Shown: positions 17,288 through 25,058 of the stretch, in pieces | Layout of the letters: each line of letters opens with the position of its first letter | Position numbering within the stretch: the first letter of the stretch is position 1 | Source of the DNA: Bacillota bacterium | GTDB lineage: Bacteria > Bacillota > Clostridia > Christensenellales > UMGS416 | Assembly (NCBI GenBank): GCA_023421955.1 | Contig: JAEZSE010000027.1 | Location: 1-64,000, forward strand | DNA length: 64,000 nucleotides | Direction of reading: 5' to 3' | Program-made: the position numbers and the translations under genes | The notes under the pieces: generated by a model | Databases searched by the model: none | The model's input: only the letters and a program-made list of their open reading frames with translations | What the model was told of the DNA's origin: nothing

Positions 17288-18157
17288 TCAATCGGCGGCT
17301 TTGGGTGACCGCCTGAGTTCTGTATACCATTGGCCGGTGAAGCGCAGTGTTCCATCACCGGTCGTGATGCCATTGATCTCCACAGGGTTCGCTTCCCTCA
17401 GCATGGCATTCACAATGTTTTCCACAATCATGTTTGCCTGGTCGTCGGCAAGATATGCCCTCATTGAGATGCCGGAAGCCTCCAACTCCTCCAGTGTGAT
17501 GCCCAGCGCCTTACTGCCGGAGGCTTCCACATGGGCCTTTGCCGCGATAGGTAAGTCCATCGGGATGCTGTTGATGTAGCTCACGATCTCCTGCGGCAGG
17601 CACTGGGCCACCGCCGGATAGCTCAACAGCTTGGCGGCACTCACCGTGCCGGAGATTTCCACCATGTTGCCCTCGGTAAACTTCACCTGCACATTGGCAA
17701 AGGGCCAGTAGCCTGCATGGCTGCCGCCGTTAATCAGGGCGGTGAGCTCGCTGTCAGTGAAAGTCCAATCCGCCTGCTGGGAGCCCAGGAATTCCTCGGT
17801 ATACTTACTGCGGTCCTGACCTTCCGGCGGAGTGTCTACCGATACGGCTACACGAGCGAAAGCCCGGTCATAATCCTCTTGCGTCCAGGTCACACCAAGG
17901 TCCTTTAGCTTGAGTCCGGTTAGCTTGATGAAGTCCGGTGCAGCCTGCGCCAGCACAAGCAGCAGCGTGGCCAATGCCAAGGTGATGATGGCGAGAGCCC
18001 GTAGCCTCCTGGAAAGCCGCCGTGTCTGCCAGAAATCTGTGCCTGTCATCGGCTCTGCAGGTGCGGGCTTTTCGGTTTGATTGGTAAAGCGGCGGCCACA
18101 GCACCGGCAGAATCGGTCTGCTGGGTCGTGGGCTGCGCCGCAAACGGAGCATTTCAT
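17288..18157 (-). CDS. Zinc-ribbon membrane protein of unknown function
   Basis: This 289-residue protein begins with a zinc ribbon, KCSVCGAAHDPADRFCRCCGRRF (two CxxC pairs), then a proline-rich linker, a single membrane segment (about residues 55-75) and a predicted extracytoplasmic region of about 210 residues that resembles no family I can name. An upstream in-frame ATG at 18199 exists, but the ATG at 18157 is preceded by AGAGG and starts exactly before the zinc ribbon. The layout (cytosolic zinc ribbon, one TM, outer domain) is common among uncharacterised Firmicute envelope proteins. It is divergent from the radical SAM gene and upstream of the glutaredoxin-like gene. Confidence 0.8.
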   Translation of the reverse strand: MKCSVCGAAHDPADRFCRCCGRRFTNQTEKPAPAEPMTGTDFWQTRRLSRRLRALAIITLALATLLLVLAQAAPDFIKLTGLKLKDLGVTWTQEDYDRAFARVAVSVDTPPEGQDRSKYTEEFLGSQQADWTFTDSELTALINGGSHAGYWPFANVQVKFTEGNMVEISGTVSAAKLLSYPAVAQCLPQEIVSYINSIPMDLPIAAKAHVEASGSKALGITLEELEASGISMRAYLADDQANMIVENIVNAMLREANPVEINGITTGDGTLRFTGQWYTELRRSPKAAD

Positions 18158-18253
18158 CAAAGCCTCTCTGCGGGAAGTTGGATGTGCTTCCCTATACACG
18201 GTTTGAGAAAAATGATACCATGATGGCAGCTTTTACCGCAAGGGTGGTGTGGT

Positions 18254-19105
18254 TTGAAACCGATCAAAAAGGCATATGTGGAAATCACCAACGTGTGCAA
18301 CCGCAGCTGCGCCTTCTGCCCCGGTACAACCAGAACGAAGGCTTTCATGGCAGAAGCGGATTTCACAAGAATACTCAGTTGCCTTGCAGGCCATGTGCGT
18401 TGTCTGTATTTCCACCTGATGGGTGAGCCGCTGCTGCACCCACTGCTGGGCCGATTCCTGGACTTGGCTTGGGAAGCAGGCCTGCCGGTGAACCTGACCA
18501 CCAACGGCACGCTGCTTGGCCGCGCGGCCGGCATACTACTAGGCAAGCCTGCGTTGCGGCAGGTGAACATCTCGCTGCACAGCCTTAATGCCGATGAGGC
18601 GGGTAGTCAGGTGCTGGAGGATGCCATCACCTTTGCCCGTGCGGCTTCCGCTCAGGGGCGGCCAAACGTGGCTTTTCGGCTGTGGAACGAACGAGGCGGG
18701 GAGGGCAACGGCCAGAACCGATGGATCATCGAACGCTTGGGTGCGGAGTATGGTCGCGAAGGGCTTGCACTGGATGCGGTGAAAGATGGCCGGGGACTCA
18801 CGCTTGCCGGTGGCGTTTACCTGAATCTGGCGGAACAGTTTGACTGGCCGGGAGCCGGGCGTGATGATGTGGGGGAGCGAGGCTTCTGCATGGGCTTGCG
18901 AGACCAGATCGGTGTGTTGGTGGATGGCACGGTGGTGCCCTGCTGCCTGGATAGTGAAGGCGCAATCCCCCTTGGCAACCTGCTGGAGCAGTCTTTGGAG
19001 GAGATTCTGATGTGTGACCGGGCCAAAGCCATTCGGGAGGGCTTCTCACGGCGGGCAGTGGTGGAGCAATTGTGCCGCAGGTGTGGATACCGCAAGCGGT
19101 TTTAG
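18254..19105 (+). CDS. Radical SAM/SPASM domain protein
   Basis: This 283-residue protein has an N-terminal radical SAM cluster motif CNRSCAFC (about residues 15-22), which binds a 4Fe-4S cluster and S-adenosylmethionine, and GEPLLHP. The C-terminal SPASM-like region has CMGLRDQIGVLVDGTVVPCC, then GNLLEQSLEEI and CRRC, placing auxiliary cluster cysteines. It is rather short for the class, and the region between is variable. The start is TTG at 18254 after AGGGTGG; no in-frame ATG is available earlier. Functions of related proteins range from peptide modification to cofactor synthesis. No small peptide gene was seen beside it, so the substrate is open. Confidence 0.85.
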   Translation: MKPIKKAYVEITNVCNRSCAFCPGTTRTKAFMAEADFTRILSCLAGHVRCLYFHLMGEPLLHPLLGRFLDLAWEAGLPVNLTTNGTLLGRAAGILLGKPALRQVNISLHSLNADEAGSQVLEDAITFARAASAQGRPNVAFRLWNERGGEGNGQNRWIIERLGAEYGREGLALDAVKDGRGLTLAGGVYLNLAEQFDWPGAGRDDVGERGFCMGLRDQIGVLVDGTVVPCCLDSEGAIPLGNLLEQSLEEILMCDRAKAIREGFSRRAVVEQLCRRCGYRKRF

Positions 19106-19217
19106 TAGCAAATAAGTAATTAAAATATCTTACGAAAAGGTTCACGATCTGTTCAAATTATGTGACCAAAGTTGTTTTATAATGCATGCGAAGGGTATTA
19201 TAATGTTAACAACAAAA

Positions 19218-19252
19218 GCTTCCCGCGAGGGGGTGCACGGATCAGGGGAAGC
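19218..19252 (+). promoter_or_regulatory. Leader hairpin upstream of hpf
   Basis: GCTTCCC (19218-19224) pairs with GGGAAGC (19246-19252) in the 175-base leader before hpf. Two TATAAT hexamers (19178-19183 and 19198-19203) lie upstream as possible -10 elements without convincing -35 boxes. The hairpin has no T-run, so a role in mRNA stability or translation is more likely than termination. Confidence 0.4.
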
Positions 19253-19280
19253 CGTCACATTTCGAACAGGAGGTTGCCCT

Positions 19281-19814
19281 ATGAACATTCAAATCACCGG
19301 TAAAAACCTGGAAGTCTCCGAAGCCCTCAAGGAAATGATCAACAAAAAGGTCAAGAAGTTGGACCGCTATTTCGAGCCCGACACTGAGGCTTCCGTCGTT
19401 CTGTCCACCCAGCGCTCCCGCCATATCGTGGAAATCACAATCCCCTTTGACGGAGCGATCCTGCGTGGCGAAGAGGCGACAGATGACATGTACACCTCCA
19501 TCGAAGGCGTTGTGCACAAGCTGGAAAAGCAGATACACCACTACCGCACGAGGCTGGAGAAGAGGCTGCGGGGAGGCGCTTTCCGGGATGATGTGCCAGA
19601 TGACGGCCTCCAGGAGGAGGCTCAGAGCAACTCGAAAGTGGTTCGTACGAAAAAATTCCCTGTCAAGCCGCTGGATGTGGAGGAGGCAGCGCTGCAAATG
19701 CAGCTGCTGGGTCACGACTTCTTCGTGTTCACCAACGCCGACAGCGGCGAGGTCAACGTGCTCTATCGACGTAAGGACGGGCAGTTCGGCCTGATTGAGC
19801 CCACGTACGATTGA
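19281..19814 (+). CDS. hpf: Ribosome hibernation-promoting factor, long form
   Basis: This 177-residue protein is a long-form HPF. The N-terminal domain (residues 1-100, NIQITGKNLEVSEALKEMINKKVKKLDRYF) binds the 30S subunit at the mRNA and tRNA path. The C-terminal domain (about 118-177, VVRTKKFPVKPLDVEEAALQMQLLGHDFFVF, ending in YRRKDGQFGLIEP) dimerises to make 100S ribosomes in stationary phase. The conserved block FPVKPLDVEEAALQMQLLGH is complete. AGGAGG lies before the ATG at 19281; an in-frame ATG at 19182 is too close to the promoter. The gene is monocistronic, with a terminator downstream. Confidence 0.96.
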   Translation: MNIQITGKNLEVSEALKEMINKKVKKLDRYFEPDTEASVVLSTQRSRHIVEITIPFDGAILRGEEATDDMYTSIEGVVHKLEKQIHHYRTRLEKRLRGGAFRDDVPDDGLQEEAQSNSKVVRTKKFPVKPLDVEEAALQMQLLGHDFFVFTNADSGEVNVLYRRKDGQFGLIEPTYD

Positions 19815-19838
19815 AATATCATAGATGGATGTAATATC

Positions 19839-19873
19839 GCGCCCCCTCCCAAAACGGGAGGGGGCGCTTTATA
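19839..19873 (+). terminator. Rho-independent terminator of hpf
   Basis: GCGCCCCCTCCC (19839-19850), loop AAAAC and GGGAGGGGGCGC (19856-19867) form a perfect 12-bp stem, followed by TTTATATTT. Confidence 0.92.
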
Positions 19874-19950
19874 TTTGTCATTAATGATGACATGGGGTAG
19901 TCATGTTTTCTTGTGTATGATATATTCACACTATGAAACAGGAGGGATTT

Positions 19951-20886
19951 ATGCTTAAGGATATCCTGAGACAGATTGATCACAGTGGGTTGAAGGCCTC
20001 AGTTGTTTCGGTGGATCGTCTCGTGGAGATGAGGCAAGACCTGGCCGCCTTTACTGCCGGCGAAGACCTCAATGGTTTTCAACGGTTCATCATCGATCAG
20101 ATGTATCAGTTGGGTCTGCCTGATTGCGGGTTTACTGTGCAAAGCGTCATCATTGTGGCAATGCCTGTGCCGGCATGGGCGGAAGTAGTGTTTTTCCATG
20201 ACGGCAGGCAGCACCGCGTGCGGAGTGCAGCCCGCTGGTTTCCCGGCGGTTTGCCGCTGGAGATTGCTGTAAACAATGTGCTATCGGCAGCGCTTGCGCA
20301 GGGTGGCTATCATTTTGCACCGGCTCAGACGCTTCCGCTCAAGCGCCTGGCGGCATGCTCCGGCCTGGCCCGATATGGCAGAAATAACATCACCTATGTG
20401 GAAGGCATGGGCAGCTTCCACACTCTGGCTGCATATTATTCCGACCTGCCGGTGGAAGAGGAGCAGTGGCACGCGCCAGCATTGTTGGCTCGCTGCGAAA
20501 GTTGCGCGGTTTGCCGCAACAACTGCCCCACCGGCGCGATCCGTCCTGATCGGTTTTTGATCGACAATGAGCGGTGCCTTTCCTTCTTCAATGAGGCACC
20601 TGGTCAGTTCCCCGATTGGCTGCCGGTATCGGCGCATCACTGCCTGTATGACTGCCTGCGGTGCCAGGAGGCTTGCCCGGAAAATAAACTGCGCCTGGGC
20701 GATGTGGTCGGTCCGATTGAATTTGATGAGCGCGAAACCGGTGCCCTGCTTGCAGGAACGCCATTGGAAGGGTTCTCCTTAGAAGCACAACAAAAGATCA
20801 GGCTTCTTGGCATGGATCAGTGGATTGCAGCAATCCCAAGGAACATGATGATTCTGATGAATAACCAACAGGAATCACCAACCTGA
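19951..20886 (+). CDS. QueG-like 4Fe-4S double cluster protein
   Basis: This 311-residue protein resembles epoxyqueuosine reductase and related reductive-dehalogenase-type proteins. A central AACSGLARYGRNNITYVEGMGSFHTLAAYYSDLP block is followed by CESCAVCRNNCPTGAI (about residue 190) and, further on, CLYDCLRCQEACPENK, which together ligate two 4Fe-4S clusters. It lacks the C-terminal HEAT repeats of longer QueG proteins, and the N-terminal cobalamin region is diverged, so true queuosine synthesis is not certain. GGAGGG precedes the ATG at 19951; the upstream ATG at 19933 overlaps this site. No other queuosine gene is nearby. The methyltransferase gene that follows may share the transcript. 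Confidence 0.75.
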   Translation: MLKDILRQIDHSGLKASVVSVDRLVEMRQDLAAFTAGEDLNGFQRFIIDQMYQLGLPDCGFTVQSVIIVAMPVPAWAEVVFFHDGRQHRVRSAARWFPGGLPLEIAVNNVLSAALAQGGYHFAPAQTLPLKRLAACSGLARYGRNNITYVEGMGSFHTLAAYYSDLPVEEEQWHAPALLARCESCAVCRNNCPTGAIRPDRFLIDNERCLSFFNEAPGQFPDWLPVSAHHCLYDCLRCQEACPENKLRLGDVVGPIEFDERETGALLAGTPLEGFSLEAQQKIRLLGMDQWIAAIPRNMMILMNNQQESPT

Positions 20887-20933
20887 ACACCGATGGAGAC
20901 TCCGGAATGGATATCAATCGAGGAGGATTCAAA

Positions 20934-21686
20934 ATGCAGGTTTCAAAGGAACAGTATCGTGAGATGATGAATGACAGCCGGTATCCACGGTCTGCAAAGT
21001 ACGATCCGGACTGGATTCTGCAGAACCAAATGGGCTCTCACTGCCTTTGGCTGCTGGAGTCACTCACCGGTGAGATGGACCTGAAGCCCGGCATGCGCGT
21101 GCTGGACATGGGCTGCGGCAAAGCCCTTGGGTCAATCTTTCTGGCCAAGGAGTTTGGCGTGCAAGTGTGGGCCAATGACCTGTGGATTTCTGCCACGGAC
21201 AACTGGAAACGCATTTGTGAAGCCGGCGTGGACCACCTTGTATACCCCATCCATGCTGAAGCTCACAGCCTGCCCTATGCCGATGGCTTCTTTGACGCCG
21301 TGGTCAGCATCAATGCGCTTCAGTTTTTCGCTACTGGCGAGTACTACATGCACCACCATTTCGCCAGGCTTGTGAAGCCCGGCGGGCAGTTTGGCATCGT
21401 GGTGCCCGGCATTTATCAGGAATTTGACGGTGATGCTCCAAGTTACCTGGGCAAGCTCTGGGAACCGGAGTTTTATTCCTGGCACACGCCTCAATGGTGG
21501 CGGCGGCACTGGAGCCGCACCGGCCTTGTGGAGGTGCTTCTTGCCGATGCCTTCCCAGATGGCGAGGGCACCCGGATCTTCAAGGCATGGGAGACGATTG
21601 TTTCTGACAATCCGGATAGCCTGATACAAGCCGATGATGGCAGGAACATCACCTTTGTGCGGATGATTGCACGGAGGCTTCCGTAG
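20934..21686 (+). CDS. SAM-dependent class I methyltransferase
   Basis: This 250-residue protein has the class I methyltransferase nucleotide site MRVLDMGCGKALGSIFLAKEFG (motif I, VLDMGCG at about residue 53), an acidic motif II at QVWANDLWI, and FDAVVSINALQFF with LVKPGGQFGIVVPG for motifs IV to VI. The tail is rich in tryptophan (TPQWWRRHWSRTG), as in small-molecule methyltransferases of the UbiE-like group. AGGAGGA lies before the ATG at 20934. It lies 47 bases downstream of the QueG-like gene. Its 3' end overlaps the convergent HAD gene by 38 bases. Substrate is unknown. Confidence 0.88.
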   Translation: MQVSKEQYREMMNDSRYPRSAKYDPDWILQNQMGSHCLWLLESLTGEMDLKPGMRVLDMGCGKALGSIFLAKEFGVQVWANDLWISATDNWKRICEAGVDHLVYPIHAEAHSLPYADGFFDAVVSINALQFFATGEYYMHHHFARLVKPGGQFGIVVPGIYQEFDGDAPSYLGKLWEPEFYSWHTPQWWRRHWSRTGLVEVLLADAFPDGEGTRIFKAWETIVSDNPDSLIQADDGRNITFVRMIARRLP

Positions 21687-22500
21687 AAATGAACCGCGCC
21701 ACACTGTCCTCCCGGTTGCTGCCGATCACCAGATCGGCGCGTTCTTTCACAGACCCGATGGCGTTGCCTACGGCGATGGCCCGTCCAGCCCGCTCAAACA
21801 TGGCGATGTCGTTGATGTCGTCGCCAAACACAGTCAGATCCGCATGACCGACTCCCAGCATGGTGAGCAGCCCATCCAGGGCCCTGGCTTTGTTGGCGCG
21901 GGCATCGTGGATGGTGAGCCAATGCCAGCCCTCGCAGTAAAGATGCCGGTATAGGTGCAGCTGCACCAAATCGCCATACAGCCGCCGGAGCCGTTCTTCC
22001 AGCGGTTTGAGGCGCTCCTCCCGGTCGATCACAGTGAAGCAGATCACCTGTTCGTCAAGAATCTCGATGAGAGGGCGGGGTGGCCTCAGGCGGGGGTCCC
22101 GCAGGGTCATGCGGTCTTCGTAATACCAACGCATGCCCTCGTTTCCGATTTCTGAGTGGTATAGATTATCCCTTGTGCCGTCATAGGTGGAGATGAACGG
22201 TAGAAAGCCGCAGGACTGGATTTCCAGATAAATGCCATGTTTCACGGCATCCGAAAGCTGGTTCACCACCAGATGCCTGCCTGTTCTAAAGTCAGAGATA
22301 AACGCACCGTTGAGCTCGATCACCGGCAACGAAAGCTCCAGCCCCTCTAGCATCTGGGCGATGGACCACACGCTCCGGGCACTGGCCACGGTGAGTTGCA
22401 GTCCGCTTTGCAGAAGCTCTGCAAGCATGCGCCGGCTTATGTCGCTCAGCGTGCCGTCGGGTCCCAACAGTGTGCCATCCAGGTCTGAAACGTAAAGCAT
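21649..22500 (-). CDS. Cof-type HAD-IIB family phosphatase
   Basis: This 283-residue protein starts LYVSDLDGTLLGPDGTLSD, the HAD motif I with nucleophile Asp and acid Asp. Motif II is VASARS, motif III the lysine in DARANKARALDGLL, and motif IV is VFGDDINDIAMFERAGRAIAVGNA. The C2-type cap between gives the Cof/YidA subfamily, which dephosphorylates sugar phosphates and related cytosolic metabolites. The ATG at 22500 follows GGGAG and begins directly with motif I; upstream in-frame ATGs have no support. Its last 38 bases overlap the convergent methyltransferase gene. Confidence 0.92.
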   Translation of the reverse strand: MLYVSDLDGTLLGPDGTLSDISRRMLAELLQSGLQLTVASARSVWSIAQMLEGLELSLPVIELNGAFISDFRTGRHLVVNQLSDAVKHGIYLEIQSCGFLPFISTYDGTRDNLYHSEIGNEGMRWYYEDRMTLRDPRLRPPRPLIEILDEQVICFTVIDREERLKPLEERLRRLYGDLVQLHLYRHLYCEGWHWLTIHDARANKARALDGLLTMLGVGHADLTVFGDDINDIAMFERAGRAIAVGNAIGSVKERADLVIGSNREDSVARFISTEASVQSSAQR

Positions 22501-22552
22501 GGTTGCTCCCGAAGAGTTGATGGCACTACAATACCGCATCGTCCGACACGTT

Positions 22553-23395
22553 TCAAGGGCGCAGGCTTTCCAGATACTCCTCCAGGCAGAGGCCGTTTTG
22601 GCGGATGGCTTCAGCAACCTCTTTCCCCACATAACGGAAATGCCACGGTTCATAGATGATTCCTGTGACGGAACTTTTTTCTTCCGGATAGCGCAGGATG
22701 AAGCCGAAGCGGTGGGCGTTTTCCCGAAGCCAGCTGCATTCGGGTGTGTCACAAAAGCCCTTATCCAGTTTCTGATAGCTGAATGCCACGATGTCTGCTG
22801 CCAGGCCCAGATTGTGCTCGCTTGTGCCGGGCGGGGCTACCTTGGTGGCCGTGGCCTCCACGGCCTTTTCGTGGTTAAGACCCTCAGACATCTCCACCGC
22901 TACTTGCGCATCAAACAGCTCCTGCTGCTTTTCCACCGACCGGTAGGCAGAGCATATCACAAAATCCAATCCTTGGCTTTCTCCCTCGTTGATCATTGCC
23001 ATCAGGTCGTCGTAGATTCTGGCATCGATCAACAGGCCGTTGGGCAGCTCGCGCATTTGGGAGCGATAGCTTTGCGGTAGTGGGTGGTCTTTATTCACAA
23101 GTAGCAAACGCCAGTCGTTCTGCCTGGCAATGGGGGCAGTTTTTGACGGCTCTATTTCCACATTATGAGACATCGCACTTACCGCCATATGATCTGTGGT
23201 GAAGCCGCTTGCGGCAGATGGATTAGGGCTGCCTGTAATTGGCAGATCTGCTGCAAAGGATGGATTGCCTGGAGTTGCCAATGTGATGGCAAGAATGCAT
23301 CCCAGCACCAATGCCACAGCAATTGCAGTGCCGCCAAGCAGCCTCTTTTTGTTTCGAAGCCGGTATCTCCTGTGGAGTATTCTAGGTGGATACAT
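22553..23395 (-). CDS. VanY-type D-alanyl-D-alanine carboxypeptidase
   Basis: This 280-residue protein has an N-terminal membrane anchor or signal (about residues 18-40), a low-complexity stem and a VanY zinc peptidase domain (about 110-275). The zinc ligands are seen in GTSEHNLGLAADIVAF (SxHxxGxAxD) and in YEPWHFRYVG (ExWHxRYVG), with CSAYRSVEKQQELF as the substrate-binding block. Such enzymes trim the terminal D-alanine of cell-wall stem peptides outside the membrane. AGAGGA lies upstream of the ATG. It is upstream of the HAD gene on the same strand with a 52-base gap. No vancomycin-resistance partner genes are present, so this is a wall-maintenance enzyme. Confidence 0.93.
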   Translation of the reverse strand: MYPPRILHRRYRLRNKKRLLGGTAIAVALVLGCILAITLATPGNPSFAADLPITGSPNPSAASGFTTDHMAVSAMSHNVEIEPSKTAPIARQNDWRLLLVNKDHPLPQSYRSQMRELPNGLLIDARIYDDLMAMINEGESQGLDFVICSAYRSVEKQQELFDAQVAVEMSEGLNHEKAVEATATKVAPPGTSEHNLGLAADIVAFSYQKLDKGFCDTPECSWLRENAHRFGFILRYPEEKSSVTGIIYEPWHFRYVGKEVAEAIRQNGLCLEEYLESLRP

Positions 23396-23486
23396 ATGTG
23401 TTTTCCTCTTGCGCCCGGGTGGCCTTATGTTAACGCCAGCTTATGATCGGCGAATATCAAAACCGTATCAAAGTTGTTACATCTGA

Positions 23487-23516
23487 TTGGCCTTGTTTGC
23501 CCCGATGCGTTATAAT
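23487..23516 (+). promoter_or_regulatory. Promoter of the YhfC gene leader
   Basis: A perfect TATAAT lies at 23511-23516 with a weak TTGGCC (23487-23492) 18 bases upstream. It would start a leader of about 155 bases before the ATG at 23678. Confidence 0.5.
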
Positions 23517-23521
23517 GGTCG

Positions 23522-23677
23522 GGATGGAAACAAATGGTCGCAGCCCGGAGTAGCATGTGGTTTCGCGTCGCTGTTGCGACAGTTGAGCTCACGGATGGAT
23601 GGTTTTGGCAGGGTAAGATGGCCACCGGGCTTGGGGCAGCGTAAGATTTCTATGTGAATAGGAAAGGAGTGGTTATA
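23522..23677 (+). ncRNA. Structured 5' leader of unknown class upstream of the YhfC gene
   Basis: Between the -10 at 23511 and the ATG at 23678 lie about 155 bases with base-pairing potential. AGCCCGG (23542-23548) can pair with CCGGGCT (23625-23631), closing a domain that contains the perfect hairpin GTCGC-TGTT-GCGAC (23567-23580). GGAGTAGC at 23547-23554 recalls the first loop of the manganese yybP-ykoY riboswitch, and GTAAGA near 23613 its second loop, but the spacing and the closing stem do not fit well. It could be a cis-regulatory RNA or an ordinary long leader; the class is not recognised. Confidence 0.4.
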
Positions 23678-24532
23678 ATGTCATCCATACAGAGTGTAAA
23701 CCCATTATCAATTGTGTTTATGTGTGTGACTCTTATGATTTGCTTTGGTATGCCGATTGGTTTGGCGATTTGGGGAAAGGTCAAGTATAAGAGGGCGTTT
23801 TCTTTTTTGCCTTTATTATTGGGCATAATTGGTTTTACTTTATTTCAAATTGTTATCCGGGTGAATATTCTTCTCCCAATGATCCAGACATCCTCTTGGT
23901 TCAAGGAATCCGTCTCTCACCCGTCATTTCAATGGCTCTATGTTGTGTTCTTGTGCGTTACAGCGGGCCTTTTTGAAGAGCCGGTCCGTTTTACTGCATT
24001 TGCTATTTTAAAGAAGAAACAGCAGTACCCCAATGGTCTGTCATATGGGATTGGTCACGGTGGAATTGAAGCAATGCTCCTCGTAGGGCTTACCTATGTC
24101 AACAACTTGATATACTCCATCATGATCAATACCGGTGCGTTTGATCCCATGTTGTCTTCGTTGCCGCAAGCATATCAAACCCAGCTTGAGGCAGTCAGAA
24201 CAGCATTAATATCAGCTTCTTCTGATGTTTTCTTGATCGGTGGGTTGGAACGGGTTTTCACGATGGTCATCCAGATTGCCTTGTCGGTTCTGGTGGTTCG
24301 TGGCTTTATGGTAAACCGGAAGTGGCTCTATCTTGTTTTCGCGACCTTGCTGCATGCCGTGATCGATTTCATCCCCTCCGCGATGCAGATGTTCAAACTA
24401 AATATGTGGCTGATAGAGGGAGCAATTGCGGTGATGGCAGTCTTGGCCCTGCTCTACATCATCAAGCAAGCCCGTGAATGGCGCAACGACCAAACTCTCC
24501 TCCAGCAGCAAACAATCCCCGCTGCGGAATAG
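23678..24532 (+). CDS. YhfC family intramembrane protein
   Basis: This 284-residue protein has about seven hydrophobic segments and the conserved polar residues of the YhfC family (PF10086): FEEPVRFTAF near residue 106, YGIGHGGIEAM near residue 132, GGLERVFTM near residue 196 and LLHAVIDFIPS near residue 235. The paired EE, HxxxE and ER/H residues inside membrane helices resemble those of CAAX-type membrane proteases, a wider superfamily to which these proteins are linked, so it may be a membrane peptidase; activity is unproven. AAAGGAG precedes the ATG at 23678; the in-frame GTG at 23654 is not supported. It has its own promoter and long structured leader. Confidence 0.85.
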   Translation: MSSIQSVNPLSIVFMCVTLMICFGMPIGLAIWGKVKYKRAFSFLPLLLGIIGFTLFQIVIRVNILLPMIQTSSWFKESVSHPSFQWLYVVFLCVTAGLFEEPVRFTAFAILKKKQQYPNGLSYGIGHGGIEAMLLVGLTYVNNLIYSIMINTGAFDPMLSSLPQAYQTQLEAVRTALISASSDVFLIGGLERVFTMVIQIALSVLVVRGFMVNRKWLYLVFATLLHAVIDFIPSAMQMFKLNMWLIEGAIAVMAVLALLYIIKQAREWRNDQTLLQQQTIPAAE

Positions 24533-24585
24533 CCCGCCCCGCACCTTTCATAGAATGAAGGGAACGTTTGTGAAGGGTGCATCAT

Positions 24586-25038
24586 ATGAAACGCTTCGTA
24601 TTGTTGGCGCTGCTGGCTTTGCTGCTGGCGGCGCCCGGCTGCTCGTCCAAAGGCATGATCCCTGCGTTGCCAGACCGTGAGAGCATTTTGCCGGGACCTC
24701 TTGTGAGCGAGCTGGCCGGTGTGCCGATGGAGCTGGCCTACGACCGGTTGAACGCCGACGATGGCTTTGCCTGCTGGGCCTGGCAGGAGACGGAAGGGCT
24801 GCCCAAGCTTCTGGTTGTGGAGCTTCGTTTCCCGCCGGCGGACTGCGACGGCCTTTATGCCCAGGCGTGCGAAGGTGCTGAAGGGCTCGCTGTGGCGGCG
24901 GGGGAGGCCTGTTATGACAGCAGGGCGGCCCATTTGCGTGTGGGCGCTCTCTACGTGAGGATTGCGGCGTTGGGCTTTGCCGATGAGTCGGGCGCGATCC
25001 GGCGGGTGGCCAAGGAGCTGGCGGAAACCGTGGAATAA
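24586..25038 (+). CDS. Small putative lipoprotein
   Basis: This 150-residue protein starts with KRFVLLALLALLLAAPGCSS, a signal peptide with a lipobox ending at Cys (about residue 19), so it is predicted to be a membrane-anchored lipoprotein. The mature part is acidic with four further cysteines and no recognised domain. GAAGGG lies 8 bases before the ATG. The thymidine/pyrimidine phosphorylase gene starts 20 bases after its stop, so they may be co-transcribed. Function unknown. Confidence 0.75.
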   Translation: MKRFVLLALLALLLAAPGCSSKGMIPALPDRESILPGPLVSELAGVPMELAYDRLNADDGFACWAWQETEGLPKLLVVELRFPPADCDGLYAQACEGAEGLAVAAGEACYDSRAAHLRVGALYVRIAALGFADESGAIRRVAKELAETVE

Positions 25039-25058
25039 AACCAATGAAGAGGATGCAC

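Noticed and set aside
22501..22752. N-terminal extension of the HAD phosphatase
   Set aside because: HAD motif I begins directly after the ATG at 22500, which has a ribosome site; the upstream part overlaps the VanY gene in another frame.
23542..23631. Manganese (yybP-ykoY) riboswitch
   Set aside because: GGAGTAGC and GTAAGA are suggestive, but the closing stem and loop spacing differ from the class as I remember it, and YhfC is not a known target. Kept only as an unclassified leader.
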